Shown in pieces: positions 45,007 to 53,932 of a DNA stretch of 62,692 nt (positions within the stretch are counted from its first letter, which is position 1; every line of letters begins with the position of its first letter). The DNA lies in contig CAINLJ010000004.1 of assembly GCA_903850335.1 (NCBI GenBank), positions 1-62,692 on the forward strand, in the 5' to 3' direction. This DNA comes from an uncultured Bacteroidia bacterium. Its GTDB lineage: Bacteria > Bacteroidota > Bacteroidia > Bacteroidales > Prolixibacteraceae. A program made the position numbers and the translations under genes. Below the pieces are notes generated by a model that made no database searches, was not told where the DNA came from, and saw only the letters and a program-made list of their open reading frames with translations.

Positions 45007-46497
45007 TTAATATTTTCTGATTTTATTTATTAAATAATCTCTTCCAATCAATTCCTGACAAGCTAATACTGAACTTATCGTTACTCCCAAAATCCCATGC
45101 ATATTCAGGTTTTGCCCTGTAAAGAGCAAATTGCTTACTTTTGATTTCGGAGCAACAAGTGACAACAAAGGATTATCGGCGTTTTTAATAATTCCATAAG
45201 CAGAGCCTTCAGGAGTACCAGTATAATCCCGATAGGACAATGGCGTTGAGGAATAGTATGATTTTATGTTTTTTGTGATGCCCGGAAATCGATTCTCTAA
45301 AACTATTAAAAGTTTTTCGGATTTGCGTTGTTTGAAATCGTAATATTCCTGCGGACGGTTTGACCGGTTCGAATTTTGCCAATCTTTTAATTCATCAAAT
45401 CGCATGTAGGTTAAAACTATAAGCCCATTGGCATATTTCCCAGACTTAGTGTTTGCCGGGGAATACATTAAAAAATGTTCCGGCCAGTTTTCTTCAGTAT
45501 ATTTTGTCCCCCAGACATTCGAATTTGGGAAATGATGGTAATTAAAATTAAACTGGTCCAGGCTGTTTTTTTTCAGTACAATGTATAAAGTGAACATCCC
45601 GACAGAGTTTTCCAAAGCAAAAATCCTATTGGAATATGATTTGCGAACCATATTCTCTGAAAGTAATCTTAATGTTGAAGAAGGATGAATATTGGAAATG
45701 ATCTTTTTTGCCTCAAAAACTTCCCCATTCTCGAGTCTGACACGCTGTATTACGTTTTTTTCACCCTCCAAGGCTACTACTTTCATGTGAGTCCGTATAC
45801 TTCCTCCGTTTGCTTCGATCCCTCTGGCCAGCTGTAAAGCCAGCTGTGAGCTTCCATTTACAAACCTCCAGGCACTTTTTATAAATGAATAATTTATAAG
45901 CGAATGGACATACATGGGAGTCTCACCCTCGATGCCCGCATAGAGTGAGTTCATTCCTGCCAGAACCTTTTGAAGTTTTGTATTTGCAGTACACGATTTT
46001 AGAAAATCCGATACGTTAAGCTGATGCCCAAGGGCTTGCATGGAAACTGTATCAGAATCTAAATTATAGAACGGGAAGCGATTGCATACTTCTCCCATCT
46101 TGTGAATATAGGTTCTTAGATTGGCTTCTTCATCCGGGAAAAACTGTGTGAGACATCTGATAAAATTTTCATGGCCTTGCGCAAAGGGATATTCAATGTT
46201 ATCATCACCAAACGAGATCTTATCAAACCCATCCATATCAAGCCGCTGAATATTCATTTTATCCATTATCCCCAAATAACTGAAATAGCGGTTGAGTATC
46301 TCTCCTTTACCCAGACTTTCGGTGTAGTTAAGACCTGTGTTAAACATAACTCCTTCTTTAGCAAATGACTGGAGTGTCCCACCTATGCGTTTATCCATTT
46401 CGAGGACACAGACTTTCAATCCTTCCTTCGAAAGAATATTAGCACTGACTAATCCGCCAAGGCCACTACCAATCACAATAACATCAAACTTTTCCAT
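45007..46497 (-). CDS. CrtI/CrtISO-like FAD-dependent oxidoreductase 2
   Basis: The protein has 496 residues with FAD fingerprint VIVIGSGLGGLVSANIL, CVLEMDKRIGGTLQSF and the C-terminal block LLFTGQNLNMHGILG. It resembles the neighbouring FAD enzyme throughout (SLRNTISSFSVYIVLKK versus ALENSVGMFTLYIVLKK), so the two arose by duplication. Its ATG directly follows the stop of the MMPL fusion gene. Possible tasks are oxidation of the polyene or aromatisation of the resorcinol ring. Confidence 0.9.
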   Translation of the reverse strand: MEKFDVIVIGSGLGGLVSANILSKEGLKVCVLEMDKRIGGTLQSFAKEGVMFNTGLNYTESLGKGEILNRYFSYLGIMDKMNIQRLDMDGFDKISFGDDNIEYPFAQGHENFIRCLTQFFPDEEANLRTYIHKMGEVCNRFPFYNLDSDTVSMQALGHQLNVSDFLKSCTANTKLQKVLAGMNSLYAGIEGETPMYVHSLINYSFIKSAWRFVNGSSQLALQLARGIEANGGSIRTHMKVVALEGEKNVIQRVRLENGEVFEAKKIISNIHPSSTLRLLSENMVRKSYSNRIFALENSVGMFTLYIVLKKNSLDQFNFNYHHFPNSNVWGTKYTEENWPEHFLMYSPANTKSGKYANGLIVLTYMRFDELKDWQNSNRSNRPQEYYDFKQRKSEKLLIVLENRFPGITKNIKSYYSSTPLSYRDYTGTPEGSAYGIIKNADNPLLSLVAPKSKVSNLLFTGQNLNMHGILGVTISSVLACQELIGRDYLINKIRKY

Positions 46498-49400
46498 TTA
46501 AAGCCTAACGTTTTTACAAAGGATATAAATCATATTAGAGGTCAATTTTGAATTGTCTACCTTTTTTAACACAAAGTTATTTTTCGTTGCGATATCCTCA
46601 ATTTTTCTCCCGGAAAAGAAAAATAAATGATCATGAGCCGTTTTATTGAAATGAAGCAGACGCGTAGAAAAAAACTCGGTCAATTTCGTCCCGGCTGTTC
46701 GTTTTTTGAAATCGGTATCTGCATCACGAATGATGATTTTTCCACCCGGATTCAGATTAGCAATACAATTTTCAATACAAAGGGTTTGGATGTCTTCAGG
46801 AAGATAATGCAAAACGTCTGCAAGTATAAAGACATCTGCCTTTGGAAGTTGTACTGTTGAAATATCTGCTGTTTCAAATCTTAATCCTTCAACATGGCGG
46901 TGAGCCTCCTTTGCCATTGAGATTTTTTCATCGTCGTAATCCATGGCAATTATTTCACGGTCAGGTGAAACAAATTTCAACATCGCCGCCATAAAACCAT
47001 ATCCGCAACCGATGTCACAGATGACCCCTTGCGTGGGTATCAGATCATTGAAAAAGTTATAATTGTTTTCCAGCCGAACCTTTATTCTCGAATACCATTC
47101 CAGAACTGGTCCCTTATAAATATAGGATTGAATTAATCTGGAGTAGTAATAATCGGGGTTCTCAGTTATTTTATTTAACTTGTCGAATTCATCCCTTAAA
47201 AAACTTAGCAGGACCTTGCTTCGTGAAATATAGGTCTCAGAACCTTCAAAGGTTTCTTTCGGAATCGGGGTGAAGAATTTCACTGTAACCTGACCGTTTC
47301 GTATGAAAAATTCGTTCGGGTCCATACAATGATTCGCTCCATGAATCAATACAGGAAGAATGTCAAGGCCAAGCTTTTCGGATAAATAGACTACTCCATT
47401 ATGAAACCTCCCTATTTTCCCATCTCGTGTTCGATGACCTTCCGGAAAAATCAATATTGAATAGCCATCATCAACCAACTTCCGAAGAGATGGAATTGCA
47501 TGATCCATACCATTACTCACCGGATAGAAATCAAGAAATTTAACTATAAATCCATAAAACGGATTGTTCCATACCCAGTTATTTGTAAGAACAATAATCT
47601 TTGGATGAAGCATCATAAGTAATGATAAGTCAAGGTGTGACTGATGATTGCTCATAATGATCCTGGGCGTTGATAAATTAAAATTCTCTTTGTTTATGAA
47701 CTTTTTCCGAATACCAAAGATGCTTACAACGATGAACCTGTGATACAGTTGTACTAATCTGTGAAAAATATATTTCCGGGTCTTCATTCGTACCGGAAGA
47801 ATAAATAATACTGGAATGATTGCTGTAAGGGTAGCACATCCTGTTAAGAACTGGGTGAATGCAAACAGCGATGTGAACAAATTATAAATGCTGACTGGTG
47901 CCGAACGTTCCTTCCCGAAATTTGTATACAGGAACCTGTAGCAAATTGGGACAACCGTAAAACTTAAAAATAGTATTGAGGCGATCCCAATAACAGACAA
48001 GGCAGCTATGGATTTTAAGGCTGGATGTTTCGCAAAAATCAGAACCCCTATTCCGGCAAAAGTTGTCAGTGCCGATAGCAGGACAGAAAGTTTGCTTGAA
48101 ATGATCTCATCCCGGCCATATTTCCGATTCTCAATCAGGGCATTAAGGATTAAAACCGCAAAATCAACCCCAAGTCCAAACATTAAGGCTGAAATAATAA
48201 TGTTGAAAATATTAAATTCCACATTGAACAGGCCCATCAGGCCCAGCGTCCACTGCCATCCGATAATTAATGGCAGCATTGCAATAAATGCAAGTTCAAT
48301 ACGGCCATAATAAAGGAGCAACATCACAAAAACGGATAAGAAAGAGATCCAGACTAATCCATCAAAGTCATGCCTGAGAGAGTCAACGAGCCTGACAGAA
48401 AAGTACTGTTTATCCCATAAGACAGCATTATCATCTTTTATTATCGATGAATAGAGCCTTTTTTTGTCCTTCAGATCAACCTTTAATGTACTTAAGAGAT
48501 AGACCATCCCATTTTTTTTCTTAACGAAGGAATTAAGAAATCCGTTAATCATGATATCCTCGTCAGAGTCAGAAAGGATATCGTATTTTTTATGAAGTAA
48601 AGTCTCAAAGGCCGAAAATGCTTCGGGTTTGATGTGATTTGATTGTGCCGCAGTCTTAAGATTATTCAGACAATCATCAATGCGTTGCCCGGTCCAGTAA
48701 TCATTCCAGCGTTTAATTCTCCTCAGCTGTGCTTCTTTTGATTTTAATACCGTTGAGGCAGTAGAAATACTTCGGATAATTCCGGCTTTTTGCAAGGAAC
48801 TTATTGTATCCGAATAGGTTTCAAACTTATTTAATGATTCATCCACTGATTTTCCACTGACAACGAAGAACACGGAACTAAATGCTTCAGAACTAATTTT
48901 TTGTAGTTTTTCTTCAGTCTTTTTAAGATAAGGTGAAAGATAATTTAAGGCATTCAGGTCAGTATTGAAAACGACCTTGGTTGACTCAAAGGCAGAAATA
49001 ATCGTAATCACTACTATTCCCCACTTAATGTATCTTATTTTATCAAATTCTATAGCTACAAGCTTATCCAGAAAAGTAATTGATTTTGTGACTTTTGGAG
49101 AAGTTTTGGATTCTAAAAACTGTGTAGTGACAATTAAGACAAAGAGAACTGTACCAATAACACTAATGGCAGCAAAAATACCCATCTCTTTCAATGCAGG
49201 TGAGTCTACGAAACAGATGCACAAGAATGAAATGGAAGTTGTTAAACTGCATATAATTAAGGCTTTTGCCTGAGATGCCAAAAGAAGTTTTACTGATTTG
49301 GTTGAACGGTAATTTACAAATGCCACAAGGGTATAGTCAATTGTAATTCCCATTAATATGGATCCTACACCCAAGGCAATGGCAGATATTGAACCGTGGA

Positions 49401-50346
49401 ACCAGTATAAGCTGCCCAGACTTAAAGTTACCCCAAATAAAACAGGCATAAAAAGCAGGATAAAAATGCGCACTGACCTGAACAGAAAGCTTATCAAAAT
49501 GATTAACAAAATTAAAGCCAGCCCGACAGTAACTAAAATATCTGTTTTGATTTGATTGGCATTTCCCACACTGATAACCGGAGCTCCGTAATAGTCGATA
49601 GTACAATCCTCGCTGTCAGCCTTCTCCTTGGCAAGTTGTATCTTATTTACCAAAAGCGAGTTATTTTTGGTCTCTGATGAAAGATATGCCGGTTCTATAA
49701 AAAAGAACAAATGGTAACCATCACCCGAAAAAATATAATTTCTGTTTAATTTGTATGAACTGCTTATTTGCAGGCGTTTCAGTTTCTCAAGAACCAAAGG
49801 TGTAAAATGTAATGGATCCTTTAAGATGTAGGATCTCATGCCAATTCCGGCTGGAGTCATCAGCACTTTAAAATCACCTGATATTGTCTTGCTAATTGAT
49901 TCTTTTTCGGTTCGTCTGGAAAGGATACTGTAATCTTCTTCCTCCAGAAAAAGAGGGAGATTCCGGTAAAAAACGTCATAAGCTTGATTTACTTTATCGT
50001 CATCAATTCCAAAATTTATTTTTCCAATAAGGCTGTCCGCATGTTGCAGGTGGAGGGATTGTACAAATTTCCCGGCTGTGGCGATTAATGAGTCTGCCTG
50101 AGGGGTTTTTGTTGTATCAGCTTGCGAAACAATCAAAACAATTTTGTTGGAGAAGTCGGTATTTTGCATCATTTTGTTTACTGTCTCCACCTCTTTACTT
50201 TTCGTAAGTACCTGAGAGATATCTTCTTCAAGTTTTATATGAACGACTCCGAACCACAAAAAGGCTACAAAAGCCAGTAATATGGAAACGCTTAGAAACT
50301 TAAAGCGTCTGATTAATTTAAAAATATACCAAAAGAAATTCCCCAT
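46498..50346 (-). CDS. Trifunctional MMPL transporter / PlsC acyltransferase / SAM methyltransferase
   Basis: The protein has 1,282 residues in three fused modules. Residues 1 to ~840 are an MMPL/RND-type transporter with two six-helix halves and the motifs GVGSILMGITIDYTLVAFVN and LMFGLGVDFAVLIL. Residues ~888-1060 are a PlsC acyltransferase with SNHQSHLDL (HX4D) and FPEGHRTRDG. Residues ~1105-1282 are a class I methyltransferase with CDIGCGYGFMAAML and ADVLHYLPED. It is the longest gene here. It presumably couples acylation and methylation of the pigment lipid to its transport; the order of events is inference. Confidence 0.93.
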   Translation of the reverse strand: MGNFFWYIFKLIRRFKFLSVSILLAFVAFLWFGVVHIKLEEDISQVLTKSKEVETVNKMMQNTDFSNKIVLIVSQADTTKTPQADSLIATAGKFVQSLHLQHADSLIGKINFGIDDDKVNQAYDVFYRNLPLFLEEEDYSILSRRTEKESISKTISGDFKVLMTPAGIGMRSYILKDPLHFTPLVLEKLKRLQISSSYKLNRNYIFSGDGYHLFFFIEPAYLSSETKNNSLLVNKIQLAKEKADSEDCTIDYYGAPVISVGNANQIKTDILVTVGLALILLIILISFLFRSVRIFILLFMPVLFGVTLSLGSLYWFHGSISAIALGVGSILMGITIDYTLVAFVNYRSTKSVKLLLASQAKALIICSLTTSISFLCICFVDSPALKEMGIFAAISVIGTVLFVLIVTTQFLESKTSPKVTKSITFLDKLVAIEFDKIRYIKWGIVVITIISAFESTKVVFNTDLNALNYLSPYLKKTEEKLQKISSEAFSSVFFVVSGKSVDESLNKFETYSDTISSLQKAGIIRSISTASTVLKSKEAQLRRIKRWNDYWTGQRIDDCLNNLKTAAQSNHIKPEAFSAFETLLHKKYDILSDSDEDIMINGFLNSFVKKKNGMVYLLSTLKVDLKDKKRLYSSIIKDDNAVLWDKQYFSVRLVDSLRHDFDGLVWISFLSVFVMLLLYYGRIELAFIAMLPLIIGWQWTLGLMGLFNVEFNIFNIIISALMFGLGVDFAVLILNALIENRKYGRDEIISSKLSVLLSALTTFAGIGVLIFAKHPALKSIAALSVIGIASILFLSFTVVPICYRFLYTNFGKERSAPVSIYNLFTSLFAFTQFLTGCATLTAIIPVLFILPVRMKTRKYIFHRLVQLYHRFIVVSIFGIRKKFINKENFNLSTPRIIMSNHQSHLDLSLLMMLHPKIIVLTNNWVWNNPFYGFIVKFLDFYPVSNGMDHAIPSLRKLVDDGYSILIFPEGHRTRDGKIGRFHNGVVYLSEKLGLDILPVLIHGANHCMDPNEFFIRNGQVTVKFFTPIPKETFEGSETYISRSKVLLSFLRDEFDKLNKITENPDYYYSRLIQSYIYKGPVLEWYSRIKVRLENNYNFFNDLIPTQGVICDIGCGYGFMAAMLKFVSPDREIIAMDYDDEKISMAKEAHRHVEGLRFETADISTVQLPKADVFILADVLHYLPEDIQTLCIENCIANLNPGGKIIIRDADTDFKKRTAGTKLTEFFSTRLLHFNKTAHDHLFFFSGRKIEDIATKNNFVLKKVDNSKLTSNMIYILCKNVRL

Positions 50347-50354
50347 TGATCTTT

Positions 50355-51512
50355 CTATTTTCTTCTAAATAATAACAACAGTAAATAACTGAGACCGCAA
50401 GATACGAACCCAAGGAGAATTGCCAAAACAACACTGCCAACGATATACTGATAAAGATGATTTGTTATGGATGTTATTCCCGAAATTCCAGTGAGGCTAA
50501 GAGGGAACAAAGGCTTGCCCAGAACAAGACCTCCCATGCCTAAACTTCCTATAATTATAAAGGGGATCATTGGCGGGATGCTTATATTTGCTGCAATAAT
50601 TACAAGAGGTTTATGTAATCTGAATACATAGGCCAACGCCAGAGCTATTAACATTTGATAACCCCAAATTGGTAAAATTCCCATAAAGACACCAAATCCA
50701 ATTGAAAAAGCCAACTTAATATTTGACTCATTTCTTATTGAAACGAAGGTTTTAATATTTTTCCAGGAAAGTTTTTTGATGAAGTCACGTGGCTTAATGT
50801 AGGCAAATGCAATTATGCACAATATTGTATTCAGGACGCTGATCCGCAAGAAATCTTTGTAAGGACGAAAATGGCTCACGCGGTCTTCCGAATTACCATA
50901 GATAATTTGAATCGGCTCAGCGATAACCGGTATATTGCTCCAGGCAGCCCGGACCGGAACCTCGATCTCATATTCAAATTTTGTGCAGTAGAATTTGAAC
51001 CGGGATAGTAATTTAATTGGGTAGACACGGTATCCCGATTGTGTATCCGGTAGACGAATGCCTGTTTCGACAAGAAACCAGAAATTTGAAAAACGATTAC
51101 CAAAACTACTTCCCTGGGGTACATCACCCTGTTCCATATTCCGGGAGCCAATGATTATAGAATTCGGTTCAGCCTGTGAACGTGCTATTAACCGTGGTAA
51201 ATCTTCCGGAAAGTGTTGACCGTCAGAGTCTATAGTGATTGCATATTCATAGCCTGATTCAAGAGCTCTTTTAAATCCGTTTTTTAGGGCGCACCCCTTT
51301 CCCTGATTCATTGGATGTACAACTACATCCAGTTTTACAGGATAATTTGATAATATTTCGGCTGTTTTATCTGTTGACCCATCGTTTACAACAATAATAT
51401 TAGTAGTGTAAACAGCAACCCGATCAATGACATCGCGTAAAGTCTTACAGTTGTTGTAAGTGGGAATAACAACGCACATTTTCAAATCACTAAACAAATT
51501 ATGCGTTGTCAT
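50355..51512 (-). CDS. Family 2 glycosyltransferase fused to DUF2062 membrane domain
   Basis: The protein has 385 residues. The N-terminal ~230 are a GT-A fold of the dolichol-phosphate mannose synthase type (CVVIPTYNNCKTLRDVI, VVNDGSTDKTAEIL, ITIDSDGQHFPEDL). The C-terminal part is a DUF2062 membrane domain (GFGVFMGILPIWGYQMLI). GT2-DUF2062 fusions recur in aryl-polyene clusters. It could glycosylate the pigment or its lipid anchor. Its ATG overlaps the dehydratase stop by 14 bp. Confidence 0.9.
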   Translation of the reverse strand: MTTHNLFSDLKMCVVIPTYNNCKTLRDVIDRVAVYTTNIIVVNDGSTDKTAEILSNYPVKLDVVVHPMNQGKGCALKNGFKRALESGYEYAITIDSDGQHFPEDLPRLIARSQAEPNSIIIGSRNMEQGDVPQGSSFGNRFSNFWFLVETGIRLPDTQSGYRVYPIKLLSRFKFYCTKFEYEIEVPVRAAWSNIPVIAEPIQIIYGNSEDRVSHFRPYKDFLRISVLNTILCIIAFAYIKPRDFIKKLSWKNIKTFVSIRNESNIKLAFSIGFGVFMGILPIWGYQMLIALALAYVFRLHKPLVIIAANISIPPMIPFIIIGSLGMGGLVLGKPLFPLSLTGISGITSITNHLYQYIVGSVVLAILLGFVSCGLSYLLLLLFRRK

Positions 51513-51870
51513 GGAGTCTTCCTTTTACTTTTATATAGACTTCGTGGCTGTTATAAATACTTGCACTAATATTGAAATCAGTCTTTTCGTCAACTGCAGA
51601 TAAATCCATAAAAACTGAATCTGTCTCATTGGGTACCCAGACAGATATAAACTTAATATTTGAAACGGAGGTATAGATCAGGTTCCCACCCAGGTAGTCG
51701 CTGAAAATTTCTTTTACCATTTCCATTTGACATACACCCGGAGTTACAGGCATTCCGGGGAAGTGCCCATCGAAAATAGAATGATCAGGCCGGATGAAAA
51801 TCTGAAATTTCAGGGATGAAAAAGAATTACTCTCTATCACTTTGTATGTAAACAGGTTATTAAGTAACAT
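51499..51870 (-). CDS. 3-hydroxyacyl-ACP dehydratase (ApeI-like, FabA/FabZ family)
   Basis: A 123-residue hotdog protein with the canonical dehydratase loop HFPGMPVTPGVCQMEMV containing the catalytic histidine. It is short but complete. It could pair with the dehydratase at 29.3-29.8 kb as a heteromer that introduces each trans double bond. It is translationally linked to the GT2 gene and lies two bases after the lipoprotein gene. Confidence 0.87.
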   Translation of the reverse strand: MLLNNLFTYKVIESNSFSSLKFQIFIRPDHSIFDGHFPGMPVTPGVCQMEMVKEIFSDYLGGNLIYTSVSNIKFISVWVPNETDSVFMDLSAVDEKTDFNISASIYNSHEVYIKVKGRLHDNA

Positions 51871-51872
51871 TT

Positions 51873-52493
51873 TTAGTTTATTCTTTTTAATAACATTTTC
51901 AGTTTTACGGGGCTGTGGTTAATTTGTATGGAATTTGAAATGCCACTGTTTAATTCGGCAAATTGTACAAGTGTACGGTTTATTAATGAATTTGAAATTA
52001 TTTTCACTAATCCTTCATTCTCAAAAAAGTAATAATTTCTGCCGGAATTGTTTTTGATCAGATACTGGTTTTCACCTACCTTCTTCACCGACAAAACTTT
52101 TTCATTACCAGGTGTAGTAGTTAGTAACAGGAAGTCTTTTACAAGTAGTTTTAGCAATGATTTCTTTTGAAGCGGTTTAATGCAATAATTAACGTGATAA
52201 TTCTCAGACGAAAAGTCCATATCAAGCAAAGTCATTCCTACCTCAGACATCAGAACCAGCCTGTATTTCTCACCTGATTCTTTCTTTATAACAAAAATCC
52301 CCGAATAATAGTGAGAATATAGGTCAATCGATACACGAAAAACTGCCTCTGAAGTTGATCCACGAAAAACAGGCGTTGCATTCAGAAGTATGGGCTGTTT
52401 ATCGGTAACCTCTATTTTTCTGCCGACTGAGCATGAAAAACAAATCAGACAAAGGCTAGTTAGACTTAAAAGTACTCTCATCAATTGTTTCAT
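51873..52493 (-). CDS. Lipoprotein of the pigment-trafficking block
   Basis: The protein has 206 residues from the ATG at 52493, which has AGGAG five bases before it. A GTG 13 codons upstream is rejected. A lipoprotein leader is visible (VLLSLTSLCLICFSCSVG). The rest is beta-rich (YSGIFVIKKESGEKYRLVLM), resembling LolB/DUF3261-like outer-membrane lipoproteins seen beside LolA in aryl-polyene clusters. It overlaps the LolA-like gene by 38 bp. Confidence 0.78.
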   Translation of the reverse strand: MKQLMRVLLSLTSLCLICFSCSVGRKIEVTDKQPILLNATPVFRGSTSEAVFRVSIDLYSHYYSGIFVIKKESGEKYRLVLMSEVGMTLLDMDFSSENYHVNYCIKPLQKKSLLKLLVKDFLLLTTTPGNEKVLSVKKVGENQYLIKNNSGRNYYFFENEGLVKIISNSLINRTLVQFAELNSGISNSIQINHSPVKLKMLLKRIN

Positions 52494-53103
52494 TGAATCT
52501 CCTGTCACTAAATGCAATTTTCGTAAAATCACCCGTAGGTTCTATAATCCTGATTGTTGAAACACCAAGGTCCGACTTATCGAAATAAATCTCAATACCT
52601 GAGATATATGTTAGTAAAACCTTATTTTGAGGATTTAGAAGTAGTTTATACTGTTTTGTATTCTCTTTTAGACTCAGACTGAAATCTTTATTCTTTCCAA
52701 GATTACCCTTGACAGAGCCAAGCATCAGCTCATTAATCTGTTTGAATATTGCATTGCTGCCCGCATCAAACTCATTTGTCTTTCTCTGGTCTTTAATAAC
52801 AATCTTATTCCCATTAAAAAGAATCAGATACTCAAATGGCTTTGTATATTCCCAACGTAGCTGGTTATCCTTTTTATACCGGAACAAGCCTTCTGAAACA
52901 ATTGGCCCGGTTAAAAAGCTTAGGTGCTTTTCCTGGACAAAATGACTCTTTATCGTGGTTATTTTCTCGGCGTTCTTATTTATTTCGGCCTCAATAAGCT
53001 CAAAGTTCTTCACAGGTTGAAAGTCCTGTCCATGAATTTTGGAGATTTGAAGAGTACAGAGTATAAATATACAATACAGAATTTTAGTGTAATTTACTGG
53101 CAT
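52456..53103 (-). CDS. LolA-like outer-membrane lipoprotein carrier
   Basis: Periplasmic carrier of 215 residues from the ATG at 53103; a TTG six codons upstream is also open. The leader is ILYCIFILCTLQISKIHGQ. LolA features follow: TIKSHFVQEKHLSFLTGPIV, EGLFRYKKDNQLRWEYTKPF, and GVSTIRIIEPTGDFTKIAFS. With the adjacent lipoprotein it forms a LolA/LolB-like pair that could ferry the lipid-linked pigment to the outer membrane. Confidence 0.88.
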   Translation of the reverse strand: MPVNYTKILYCIFILCTLQISKIHGQDFQPVKNFELIEAEINKNAEKITTIKSHFVQEKHLSFLTGPIVSEGLFRYKKDNQLRWEYTKPFEYLILFNGNKIVIKDQRKTNEFDAGSNAIFKQINELMLGSVKGNLGKNKDFSLSLKENTKQYKLLLNPQNKVLLTYISGIEIYFDKSDLGVSTIRIIEPTGDFTKIAFSDRRFNETIDESTFKSN

Positions 53104-53872
53104 AGGTAGAATTTTGTTCAAAATAGGTGTCTATTCGTTGAGTATTAAAATTATTGTCTTTAATAAAACGTAAAAGTTCCTCGAGGATCCATAAAATCTT
53201 AGGAGAATGGTCATGGAGCAATATAATATCGCCGGACTTTAGCTTTCTTTTTATTTTGTTTAAGGCTTTATTTCCTTCACGATCCTGTGTGTCAAATGAG
53301 CGGATGCTCCAGCCAATACTGATCATGTTTACTGCTTTTACACCCTTTGCAATTGTCGGATTAATTACGCCATAGGGGGGACGAAAATAACGGAATTTAG
53401 ATTTTGTGTATTTTTCGATTAGTATACTCGTGTTTTGAAGTTCCTCTTTTATCTTTTTTACAGATCTTAAAGGGAAATAAGGAGTATGCGAATAGCTATG
53501 ATTCCCAATGAAATGCCCCATTTGAAAAAGTTTTTGAGCAAGGAGGGGAAATTTTTCAAGTTGCTTCCCAGTACAAAAGAAATTTCCTTTTGCACTGTAT
53601 TTTTCAAGTAAATTCAAGATCTCAGTTGTATTTTGGTGCGGACCATCGTCAAAAGTTAAGAATATTTCATTGCGATCATTTGGTAAACGGCAAATCACAG
53701 GCATGAAGAACTGCCAATTAACGTTTATGACACCTCCAAAAACAATCAGTGAATAGGAAATTAAAGTAATCACCAATAATATCCACGCAGGCTGATATCC
53801 CAATGCAAGAATAGTCAGAAGCATCAGGCTGATTGAGGTCCAGAGGATATTAGTAAGTGTAAATTTTGTCAT
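53084..53872 (-). CDS. Polysaccharide deacetylase (NodB domain), membrane-anchored
   Basis: The protein has 262 residues. Two hydrophobic segments at the N-terminus (LTNILWTSISLMLLTILALG; ILLVITLISYSLIVF) precede a NodB fold. Motif 1 is FLTFDDGPHQNT with the catalytic Asp and metal Asp, motif 2 is GNHSYSHTPY with two metal histidines, motif 3 is FRPPYG, and LLHDH closes the site. Such enzymes remove N-acetyl groups from glycans. A link with the GT2 enzyme, building a sugar anchor, is plausible. It overlaps the LolA-like gene by 20 bp. Confidence 0.92.
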   Translation of the reverse strand: MTKFTLTNILWTSISLMLLTILALGYQPAWILLVITLISYSLIVFGGVINVNWQFFMPVICRLPNDRNEIFLTFDDGPHQNTTEILNLLEKYSAKGNFFCTGKQLEKFPLLAQKLFQMGHFIGNHSYSHTPYFPLRSVKKIKEELQNTSILIEKYTKSKFRYFRPPYGVINPTIAKGVKAVNMISIGWSIRSFDTQDREGNKALNKIKRKLKSGDIILLHDHSPKILWILEELLRFIKDNNFNTQRIDTYFEQNSTYASKLH

Positions 53873-53932
53873 TAAATCAATTAATTCAATTTTTAAAAGG
53901 GTTAAGTCAAATCCTTCCGGATATGCCTTATT

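Noticed and set aside
43456-46497. Carotenoid desaturase genes of a carotenoid cluster
   Set aside because: No crtB, crtE or crtY-like genes are nearby, and the operon belongs to the aryl-polyene arm.
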